From: Whitmania pigra
Taxonomy: Eukaryota; Annelida; Clitellata; Hirudinida; Haemopidae
Direction: 5' to 3'
NCBI GenBank assembly: GCA_021613335.1
Contig: JAJTWR010000365.1
Span: 2,111,001 to 2,175,000 of the forward strand
Length of the DNA: 64,000 bases
In this document: positions 38,501 to 48,200 of the stretch, one piece after another
Layout: the number at the start of each line of letters is the position of its first letter
Position numbering within the stretch: position 1 is the stretch's first letter
Notes under the pieces: model-generated
Seen by the model: only the letters and a program-made list of their open reading frames with translations
The model's database searches: none
What the model was told of the DNA's origin: nothing
Program-made: the position numbers and the translations under genes

Positions 38501-41500
38501 TAAGTCGAGTGATTTTTTCTGAAACCAAAATAAGATTAAATAAATTAAATCTGTCAATGTAATCACAAAGTCTACTGTATACAATTTTTTCAATCAATTT
38601 GGTAAAATAAGGCAAAATAGATATTGGTCTATAATTAGTAAGATTATCTCTATCACCAGATTTGTTCGCATGGTATGAGGTCAGTACGAAAAGAAGAGTT
38701 AAAAATAGAAGATAAAGGATCAGCAATTAAGGATATAAATTCATGTGCTATGTAAGGATCGACATCATCAACACCACAGCTCTGGGATACTTTAAGGAAA
38801 CCAAAAATATTGATGACTTCCAAGGGGCTGGTTGAGAAGAGGCTCATAGATTGCAATTGAGAAAAAATTGTAAGTAATGTAGAGATGTCATCATTGGTTA
38901 AGAGAATACTACTAGCTAGATTTTTTCCAATGTGGGAAAAATGATTGAAATGATTGGAAATATCTGCTGGAGTAAATAATTTATCCTTGTCATTAAAATT
39001 GAAAAAGAATTATTTTTTACCTTAGACTTACACCCAATTAAAGATTTGATTAAGTCCCAAGTCTTATGCATATTGGATTTGTGTTTGAGAAAATGTTTGT
39101 CATAATAAAATTATTTTGTGGCTAGTTTGGTTTTCTTGAAAGTGTTTCTAAAAGAAATACAAGCTTGTTTAATAAGATCTGTGGGATGTTTGAGGAAGGT
39201 TCTGTTGCGACATTACATTGCTTCGTAGAAAAATTATAATCATCTCAGTTTCAATGTTTAAATTCAAATGTCTGTTCTATAGCGTAAGAATTCAGGCATT
39301 AATGACGCAAAATACAAATGTAGCTGACAAAGTTTCTGAAAAAATAAGCAGGGATTGGTAATTCAATGATTTGAAATCAAAGTCAAAAGCTCCAGGAAAA
39401 CTGAATTTAATTCAGTTATTATCCGGTTATGATTTTAAATCAAATTACCAATTTCAAATTTCAATTACTATGCGTCACTGCAGAAAAGTATTGTTTAAAC
39501 TGTAATTTATTCAGAACTGTATTCCGAAATATAGCAAACGTAGCATTAATTTATTCTAGATTTGGCACTTTAAAGCCACTCATACTCTTCAGTTAGTAAT
39601 GGCTCAAAAAATCTTCATAAACTTCAGCCAAAAACTTTTACCTAAAAATTGGTAATGTTAAAAACCCAGATGTTGGGACAGATTTCACGGATTTCATAAA
39701 AACAATTTAAAAAAATTTTTTTAATGTTTTTCATTTCATTTTTTCATTTTTATTTTTTTAAACATTTAAAAAATTTTTTTTCACTAATAAATCTAGTGCT
39801 ATATTAGTTTCACACAAGTAGTAACACTAGTGCTACTACTACTAGCTTAGAATGCATAGAACAAGGATCTACAACGTTTTTTAGACGAGGCCACTGTGTT
39901 GACTTCTGAAGTCAATGCGGGCCAAATGTTCAAGAAATTACATTTACTAAAGATGTGAAAGATTTAAAGCACTATCCCCAGGTGTTTAAAAACAGCGGCA
40001 AGAGACCGGATAAGGGAGAAAGCAGAGATCAATCAACCACAAAAGCAAGAAAAGCTGTCTGAACTGGACGAGGCACAGAGCATAACTTTTTAAATTAGTT
40101 TTGTAAAAGGGACGAAAGTACAAAGTTTACTCTCCCAATATTGTATGCAAGACACATTTATTTATTTAGTTATTTGGTTAAAGTCCATTGCATACCTAAA
40201 TTTGATTTGGACATGTGTTGTGTGCCTGCATGTGACGGTAATGGAAACGATTGTATGCTCACCCAGCCTGCACTACCAGGGATTAAAGATTAGGGTGTAA
40301 ATGGTAGTTCGATTAAAAAGTCTCCTACCTGGATACATTAGGTACTCAAAAAATCGACTAATTATCAATTACCGATGTTGAGTAACAACATTTTCCTGCA
40401 ACATTGATAATGGTATTTATGTGACCGATTACAGCAAAAGGCTTTTAACAAAACAGGGAATTATTAAAATTATTATTATTATAAACAATTTTAATTTGTA
40501 ATAATAATGAACACTTCATTTTTAGATTTTTAAATATAATTCAAGATAAATGTGCATAATACTATTAAGCAACTTGCCATACAACGCGTATCTTTTCCTT
40601 TTAAGTTGACCAGTTGACTGAAAATCAGAAACTCCACATCTGGGCATCTTCATCACCTTCTTCGTATCTGCATCCATGACGCCTGCACGACCATCGACTT
40701 GCCATCATTCGTTTTATTTTACTACACTCGTGTAAAAAGGTTACTGGCGCCCCTTAATTTTAGCATAATTACTAAAATATTGAGCTGATCTAAGCCAAAT
40801 TTGGAAATTATATATAAATTGTGTTTGTATAAACATTTGTGCCAAACTTTAACAAGTGATGCTTGAAAATTCATAAAAATGTCCAATGTAGGCCTTGCAA
40901 AAAAGTTTCAAGCGCTTTGCAATATCTAGTGATGTATCTAATAGCAAACTTTTACAAGCTATCTCAGAGGTATCACAAAGGATATAATTTAAAACATCCG
41001 TCCAAATCATCTAGATATGCAACGGACTTTAATAAAACGTTAATTTTTTTTAAACATTTGACCCAAAAGGTTAAGTTACAATAGAGAAATTGTTTTTACG
41101 AGTTCGATGAACTCCTCTTGTGAATTCTTCGTAATGTTTTATTAACATCCGTTGGTAGCTAGATGATTATGGCGTGGTGCTCCCACAACGGGGTTCGAAA
41201 CCGCACTGCCATCGTGAGAGGCGCAGCCAAGCATGGTCCGAGAAGCTTCATTTATTTATATTTATTTATTTGATTATAGTCCGTTGCATAACTGAGATGA
41301 TTTGGACTCCGAGAAGCTTCAGATCTACGTATATGTATATATGTTGGCGGACCGCGTATGAGTGAATATCATACGAAAGTTTAAAAAACTTGTTAAATGA
41401 ATGAGTCAATAGATTGTTTGTATATTTATGCATAAAGATAGCATTCAGAAAATCATTTATTTGATAATGTTTAAAATAGAATTTTCATAGTCTATGAATC

Positions 41501-41807
41501 ACAGAATCTTAATAGCGACAATAATAATTTTACCGGTCTGATCAAGTCCAGCCATGCGTTGGAAGTCTTTAAGCGCGGATATCAAAACATCTTTGCTTGT
41601 CATTGAACCCACGAAAGGACTGTCCTTCTTCATGTGTAAGTATCCAAAATGTCTCAGGTACTCCTGCATTTAAAGCACATTATCGATTACGACTTCGCAA
41701 ATTGGCGAAAGCATTCTTACCTTCTCTTCATTTTCAAGATCATCGCCCTTCGCCAAATAAATACAAATTGTAAAGGCAAACACCAGCAGAATTGCACAAC
41801 TTTGCAT
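32558..41807 (-). CDS. Matrix metalloproteinase A (probable GPI-anchored)
   Basis: Secreted zinc endopeptidase of extracellular matrix. Eleven exons: 41807-41721, 41663-41534, 40682-40578, 37123-37023, 36909-36699, 36546-36388, 36328-36200, 36095-35935, 35755-35596, 35529-35342 and 32722-32558 (531 residues). Signal peptide 1-21; prodomain with cysteine switch MPRCGVSD (Cys about 88) and furin-type site LKRKR (99-103); catalytic domain with [18 protein letters not shown], zinc site [11 protein letters not shown] (221-231) and Met-turn SIMAP; short linker; hemopexin-like repeats closed by Cys about 288 and 492. The tail [19 protein letters not shown] is hydrophobic and ends the protein, as in GPI-anchored MMPs. 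Intron 3 uses a GC donor (40577-40576). Introns 3 (3.45 kb) and 10 (2.6 kb) hold transposon fragments. It is a tandem paralogue of the gene at 45285-49962. Confidence 0.95.
33593..33644 (-). mobile_element. Short LINE 3' tail, copy 1
   Basis: On the minus strand it reads GTCCAAATCATCTCAGTTAT, continues for about 20 bases, then ends in AAAT repeats. The same sequence occurs at 40156-40211 and 41251-41307. A common 3' end with AAAT tail and variable 5' truncation is typical of CR1/L2-type LINEs. Confidence 0.6.
33750..34800 (-). mobile_element. CR1-like LINE fragment (ORF1 end, endonuclease start)
   Basis: A minus frame (34438-34109) contains [15 protein letters not shown] and [10 protein letters not shown], the N-terminal motifs of the APE-type endonuclease of CR1/L2 LINEs; upstream is a coiled-coil segment like the end of ORF1 ([22 protein letters not shown]), and downstream [11 protein letters not shown] in another frame. 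Frameshifts and stops show that it is dead. It sits in the last intron of MMP-A. Confidence 0.75.
37380..38290 (+). mobile_element. Copia-like LTR element fragment (gag)
   Basis: [13 protein letters not shown] and [12 protein letters not shown], followed in another frame by [21 protein letters not shown] and [11 protein letters not shown], match the gag region of Ty1/copia elements. A primer-binding-like GGTTATGGTCACAG (37433-37446) precedes it, as in copia itself. Frameshifts and stops interrupt gag, and no protease, integrase or reverse transcriptase follows, so it is a 5' remnant in MMP-A intron 3. Confidence 0.7.
38290..39240 (-). mobile_element. CR1-like LINE reverse transcriptase fragment
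   Basis: Minus frames carry [19 protein letters not shown], the RT domain 1 signature, then YIDRFNLFN and [20 protein letters not shown] (degraded F.D..KAFD..NH). Upstream pieces such as [14 protein letters not shown] match the linker before RT in CR1/Jockey elements. Several frameshifts and stops are present. It abuts the copia remnant in MMP-A intron 3. Confidence 0.75.
40156..40211 (-). mobile_element. Short LINE 3' tail, copy 2 (diverged)
   Basis: Shares the AGTCCATTGCATA and GATTTGGAC blocks and the ATTT-rich end with the copies at 33593 and 41251, with several changes, so it is an older copy. Confidence 0.5.
41150..41236 (+). other. tRNA-like sequence (SINE head or tRNA pseudogene)
   Basis: GGGGTTCGAAACCGC near 41190 fits a B box/T arm; GTGG...CCAC could be an anticodon stem; TGGTAG (about 41154) can pair with CTGCCA (about 41206) as an acceptor stem. 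The D arm is poor and no clear anticodon loop of seven is seen, so a functional tRNA is unlikely. Confidence 0.4.
41251..41307 (-). mobile_element. 57-bp LINE tail with perfect 14-bp target duplication
   Basis: TCCGAGAAGCTTCA occurs at 41237-41250 and again at 41308-41321, exactly flanking the LINE 3' tail (minus strand GTCCAAATCATCTCAG... then AAAT-rich end). Perfect duplications and near identity to the 33593 copy point to a recent, extremely 5'-truncated insertion by target-primed reverse transcription. Confidence 0.85.
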
Positions 41808-41924
41808 ATTTCTTTGCACTCGAAAAATCGTCTGTGTAATTGTACTTGATGTCATTGTCTTGAATAACATTTCTGTCATAACTTAACAATTATTTAGTGT
41901 GGTTAAGAAGATCTGGATCTGTAT

Positions 41925-42110
41925 AATAACCACTCTTTTTAGTCCTAATAACCAAATTTACTTAAGTAAATTTTAAATTTATCTACTGTGTCCGCGTGGA
42001 TGGTTTCCTTATCTAGTTTATTCCATAAGGAAACCACACTTGCGCTGAAATAATTAGTTTCCCGAAGCCTTCCTATAATAATTTACAATCGTGCCCTCTA
42101 GTAGAAGCAC
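41925..42110 (-). mobile_element. LINE reverse transcriptase C-terminal fragment
   Basis: Minus strand reads RGHDCKLL, then after a frameshift YFSASVVSLWNKLD and TVDKFKIYLSKFGY, matching the conserved C-terminal end of CR1/L2-type ORF2 proteins (RGH..KL, FFS.RVV..WN.L, FK..L). It is a short dead remnant upstream of MMP-A. Confidence 0.7.
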
Positions 42111-42309
42111 TTTTTGTGGCTTCGAAAAGCTGCTCAGGCAAAAGGCCTTTATCGGGATTGTGTGCTTATATGTTATATATGTTATATGTTATTTCCAAAA
42201 ACTGGGTGCTACATACACATTGTACACGCAATGTCTTTGTAAACTTTATTTTGAGGGAGCTATCATCTACATAAATGTAAATCCAACCACTTATTCTCAA
42301 ATTTTTTGG

Positions 42310-42400
42310 GTGATGAAATTTCCAGAAATGAATTTTCTAACGAAGAATTTTCCGGGGGATGAATGTTCCGTCGATGAATTTTCCTGCGATGAATTTACCG
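42310..42400. repeat. Imperfect GATGAATTTTCC-type short tandem repeat
   Basis: GATGAAATTTCC, AATGAATTTTC, GATGAATGTTCC, GATGAATTTTCC and GATGAATTTACC recur at roughly 15-bp spacing. It is a decayed minisatellite; coding is not supported. Confidence 0.6.
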
Positions 42401-42904
42401 TGACCCGATCTTCTTAGGTATCAAAAATTGTGCACATTTGAGTGTTTATCCATGAGTCTACTTGTTCTCGTTGAACCTCAGCGCTATCACCAGAACTGTT
42501 TTGAAGACAATGTTGTGCTTCTTTTATGAAGCTTGCTTTAAAATCATGGTGTCCTAGCTTGACATCAAGGATGTCCATCGGCAAGGAACCGTCGAAGAGA
42601 AGTTTTGTTGTTCGCAAATTTCTGAATCATTAAAGCACTGCATCTTTGTGCTCAGCTACCGTTTTTTTCTTGCTGGATCAAAGAAATTTAATGCCATGCT
42701 GGCGACAAAGGTCTGCTGGTTTTGTTGCTTTTTCTAGCTGCAGTATAATTTCACACTATCTCTCTATTGACCGATTACCTAGTTTTCTCTTAATACTTCC
42801 AGATATCCTTAGAACGAAAAAAAAAATAAACAGAATAGCTAGAATAGCGTGTTACCCTTCAGAAAAATTCAATAAGAGTGAATTCTGTTCGGTGAAATAA
42901 AAGA

Positions 42905-43110
42905 ATCAACCTGACCGATGAGAAAATGCTACGACAAAGTGGGGATGTGGAAGTTCCACTTCAAAGTCGGTGATTAGTCACGGTGACCGTAATAACCGAT
43001 GTAAGTGGCAAATTTGGCCCTCTTTTGTGCTAGAGATGTTAGGGCTCGGCAACTCAAAAACCGACATAACGATGAGAAAATGATAATACAAAGAGGTAAT
43101 TTGGCAGTTT
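42905..43110. repeat. Pair of imperfect direct repeats
   Basis: CGATGAGAAAATG followed by ACAAAG and a short G/T block occurs near 42916 and again near 43071, with matching spacing to a downstream TTCAAA. About 150 bp apart; probably a diverged duplication or part of an unrecognised element. Confidence 0.45.
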
Positions 43111-45201
43111 CAATTCAAAAACGTCGAATTAATAGGATTGGCGAGTTAACCGAGATCGAGATGAGTGGGTTCTACTATATTTGAAATAGTTTTGTATTTT
43201 GTTTAATTTTTACATTTTAATTCCTAATATTCATGAGCTTCCTTAACAAAAATATTTAGAATGATGGATTCTAAAACTAATATGGGATGATTATAGATGT
43301 AATCGATAGAAATTAATGTACTTGCTTTGGGTGATTTAGTGGTGTAGAGAGCCATGCCGCCCCCCATTATTTTTAAAATACAAGAAAAAATCTTTTTTCC
43401 TTCAAATTACTTCCATTATTTATCACTTTGGGCGAAAATTGTTCTCAATGCTTGATTCAAAATCCCACATTTTAATATCTCATGTTTGTCTCTGGTGGGG
43501 AGCTTTGTGGAATTGCACATTCGACACTTTCGAGCAGGGATGTAATTTCAGATCTTTCCAAAAGAGGTAGCAAGAATCATCGCTCAATCTTTCTAACAAC
43601 TCCCAAATTGAATTGCAATGACAGATATTGAAATGCATGAAAGCCATACCTAAACAAATAGAATACTCTTTATTCTCCACATGGGTGAGAGCCCGTTACT
43701 TTACTTGCTAGAAATAAACATGAAAAAATGAACAGGCATACAACATGGAGCGCACAACCACAGCCAAGTAACTTTATCAGTAAAGTATTAAAAATCTGAA
43801 CTTCTAATCTAATTAATGGAATGATTGACTAGCATTCAAGTCATCTGAGTCATGTAAAATTGTATTTATTCAAGGCAATTCTAATGACTGCCGCACGGCT
43901 TTGACACTCAATTTTCAAATTCGAGAATAGACTAAAAACTTTAATACTAACACGGCAAGTGTGCAAAATTTGTTAAACCATATACAGAATTAAATTTACC
44001 GTTTTACCATTTGATTTAATAATTTTCGAATCTTTAACGCGTAAACAGCGACGCCCCAACGCAACGTAAAATTTAAAATTTTATACATAACGTCTTTAAT
44101 TCTGATAGGCTAGAAAATTTCAAATAGCAAAAAAATATTACCATAAAGTTAACGATATGTAATGTAATGGTTTTTATTAAGTTATCAATTCTATTAAGAT
44201 AATGTTAGCATGCTGTGTATAATTACAATGCAATATATACCTTATATAAATAAAATATATAGTCTACACTACCTTGAATACTGAGCTGGAAAATTGACAG
44301 AATGGCTCAGGGCAAACCTCTCTCAACGCCAAAATAACAGTATGTATGTTTCATAAAGCAAGGACATACATATTAGTAATTCTGTTATATTAATTTTGGA
44401 TTGTAACCACTCAACTTGCTTAAAACCTTTACTTAATCTTCAGAAAAAACTTTACGTGTTGCTCTTTGTTTGCCATATAATTCTCTTACCGACCATGCAT
44501 TTGTAAATCTATATATACTTAACATTCATCAAATAAATTATTTCTATTTGGCCATTTTTATGTACAAACTAGATCACTGCATCTTGCCTCGTCTTTGATT
44601 GCTAATAAAATATATGAAAGTAAAAAGACATATTTCGCAAAAAGAAAGCTGGCAGAGGCCGTAATGAAGGCATGGAATGACCTGGAAAAAGGGTAGTTTG
44701 AGACAACTACTAAACCAAAGAAATGTATGCATAAAAATATTTTAAATAACAAAGTCATTAAAAATAATGTTTGGAAAAATAAATAATTTAATTATATTAA
44801 AATTGGACCATAAATTGAATTTTCCCAAAGTGCTTGTAATCTTTTTCCGCGTCTTATATAACACGTTTTGATGAATTTCCAACCATAATCTGATAAATTG
44901 AAAATTTATTTCGCACAATTGTTCAACATCACAATATACATTCCACATTTAGAATTGATCGGTTTTAAGAACTATGCTAAAATTGAGGGGTGCTTGTAAC
45001 CTTTTTTTACCCAATGTAAGAGTCTATGGCCTTTTGAAATACTCTGTTTCAATAAAATCGATTGTAGTCTTTTAGCAAAAATTATTTAAATGTTAAAGAG
45101 GCCTCACACAAAGTGCACGACAATCATTTTTTCGCGAAAACATTTATTGCCAATTTGTAAATTCTGTTTAGAAAAGAATTCTTTGCTTCTTAAAAAATGC
45201 A

Positions 45202-45207
45202 TTTATT
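45202..45207 (-). promoter_or_regulatory. Candidate poly(A) signal for MMP-B
   Basis: AATAAA on the minus strand, 78 bp after the MMP-B stop. Confidence 0.55.
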
Positions 45208-45284
45208 TTTAAACATTTAATGAATTAACAGAGGTTTATAATACTTATTTAAAAAAATTAAACATATAAGCCCTTGGTCTAAAA

Positions 45285-48200
45285 TTAAAACCGTAAATAC
45301 GAAGAATAACATGAAATAAAGGCAAAAATGAGCGTTACGAAGTTCACAACGACAGCAGTTGAAGACCCGGAAAGGTTTTCCAGTACCAAATTCTTGACAG
45401 GATCATTCGACGCACATCCTAACAACCATTGCAGTGGCTTTGGGTATCCATAGGCAACCTGAAATATGTATGTCATGTTATGCTATGGTATACTACACTA
45501 TAATGGTTAGCAATTCAATCAGGTGTTTAACAATTACCTAATATTAATTATTAATATTATTAAGTAGCATGTTTAGAAAATGAAAAGAATAATTTACATA
45601 AAAGAGGGTATTATTGTTAGAAAGTATAAAATATTTGCTTTATGTTAATCATGGATTAAACTGACGATGAAGTAGTTAATGAAGAATAATTGAAATTTTC
45701 CAGGTTTAAAAATAAATTGTTATTTTTCAAATCTTGATTTTCAAATCATCGAAAAGTTGAACGTTGAACAAACAAACAAAAAATTCAACTGCTTATTTAG
45801 ACACATAATATGCAAATCTTGAAAAAGTTTAAAGTGCAATATTTCAACATATACCTTATCAGTTTTTAGAGTAATGCCCAGTAATTGAAAATGATGGTTA
45901 ATGATTGTTATTAAAGAACAATAAGTTATGTAAATGTTTAAATAGCGCCACATGCATAGAGGTAGAGGCACTTTTTCAACCATCTTCAATTGCAATTTAT
46001 GCTGGGCTTCGACACATTACGACTGTTGCCATTAACGCCGCATGCAGAAATGAAATTATCTGATTTAACTTGCTCGCTAACAATGGCTAATAGCTAACCC
46101 TATCACTTGTGCTGTCATATTTATAAACCTGACCATCTTTGACAAAATATAAGTCGGAGAAACTTTTTGATGGATAATTGAAGGCAGTGTCCACTTTATC
46201 AATTTCCAAATTCCACTTGGTTATTGGGCGTGGATATGTTGGAGACACCTTGGAAATTGCCTCGGAGAACCTGTAGTATTGATTGTCTGCGACAAACAAT
46301 AGAGCATCAGTAATTTATCATTCATAAATGTGGATATATTGCCTACCTTTGAAGAAGTACATTTTTCCATTTAGGTTCCATTCAAAAGCTGCATTCAAAT
46401 CGCTAGGAACTCCTGGAAATTCCGTTGTTATCAATTTTGGATATTCTTTCATCAAAATGAATCCAAAAGGTTTCTCTTGGAAAAGGTACTTCCAGACTTT
46501 GTAGCCCTTTTTATTAGACAAAAATCTTTAGTTAGAAAGAATGTTGTGGGCTAAAGACATATAAATACCTTAAAAAAGTAGATAAAGTCGTATTTTATAT
46601 TTCTGCTTGAAACATAATCATAAGCGAATGCAGCATCAATGCTTTCGGGTAGTTGAGGAAAGATGCTTGAAGAACTTAACTGTTTCACCTCGTTATCAAA
46701 AAATCCTTTCGTTACGAACAGCTTCTTACCTGAAATCATAAGATCTCAATCTTGCAATTTGTCCATTTATAACGGAAATTTTAAAAAAAATTATTTTCAA
46801 TTCTAATTTAAAATATTAATCTTTAGCAAACCGAGAACGTCTATCAACCTTGGAAGATAAATAAGAGATCAAAGAAAGAAAACACTGCATCAGGTTGTTT
46901 AACTTGGCAAATGCCTTCGATGATGGGTGCTTTAGTAACAGGAGTGGGATCCGCAATATTTTTCTGAACGGGTAGACCTGTCATTAAAATTACATAGAAT
47001 CAATAAGTTCACAAACTGCAAACATGCAAGCAGACCATAAAGATTTTGGATGCCTCTGATATCATCATCGTGCAACTTTAAATTGGGATCGTAATCACGA
47101 TAAAAAGGAGCCATAATTGATCCTTTAACGTCGGAATGAGAAAGACCAAGAGAATGACCCAATTCATGTACAGCAACTTGCAGAAGATTTGTACCTGCAT
47201 TTCACAGATTGTACAAATAGTAAATATTCAGTTGATGAGTAATAGTAAAAAATAGAATAATCATAATTTTAATTAATAAATAAGTTTATAATTAAACAAG
47301 TATAACAGTAATTGAAAATATTAATAACAAAAAATGTGGTGGTACCTTTGTGTTCGTTAAACGTCCACGTTTCGTCATCGTCGAAGTGCACATCACCACC
47401 GATGGGATTCTGAGTTGGAAAGAAAGCATGTGCCAAAGTTCCACCAGGACCATCAAAGGCATCATCATCTCCGTGAGCTTTCACTCGAAATGCCACTTCA
47501 ATGATTGATTGTCCAATTGCTTTTTTGAAAGTCAGACCTGACGCATTTTGCCAATACTACAATTACATAAATAGTTAAATTTATTATTAAAAAATAAATA
47601 AAGTGATTTGAATATATTATTATTATTACAAAATAGTCCATTAAGCAAAATATATAATGTATTTATGCCTTGTCAAGAGTTTATCTTACATTCTCCAACA
47701 GAACTTGAGGTTAAAAAAGACATAAACGTCTGTCTTACTTCACACCATTCTGCATAAAACCCCACTAAGACTACATGTGCAAGAGTTTTTCGAGAAACAG
47801 CCAGTCGGGATTCGGAGCTAAAAAAGCTATTTTGCATTGGTTTGCAGTAATGTCAGCTTCATGATAAATTAAATGACAGACTTGTACCAGGATGTTCTCG
47901 CAAACAAGGTAATAATGAATTAGATGGAATTTTTTTCTATCTTGAGCAGATCACACTTTCATTGGTTCTTAAGCTCAGACCTATTGTTGTCGCAAAAGCA
48001 AGACATAGAGCTACATTTTTTAATTAATCAAAACATGTCACGAGATGTGAAACAATTAGTGTAAAGGCGCGACATCAGCAAAAAGTAAAACACAAACAGC
48101 CAAAACGGCTCTTGATTCTTCATCCCAATTCCAGATTGACCGTGGAAAAGTATGTTGATATTTTCATGAAAGATTGGTAAAGACTATTTAATCATTGTAT

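Larger units (their letters stand above)
41808..45284. other. Intergenic between MMP-A and MMP-B
   Basis: Holds the MMP-A promoter and MMP-B 3' UTR. A LINE RT C-terminus (41925-42110), short repeats near 42310-42400 and a pair of imperfect repeats near 42905-43110 are listed separately. Small frames at 42414-42617 and 43480-43680 (minus) are unassigned. The rest is AT-rich and featureless to me. Confidence 0.4.

Noticed and set aside
44750..45040. TGCTTGTAAYCTTTTT occurring near 44830 and 44990 as possible mariner ends
   Set aside because: Both copies are in the same orientation and no transposase sequence or inverted terminal repeat was found.
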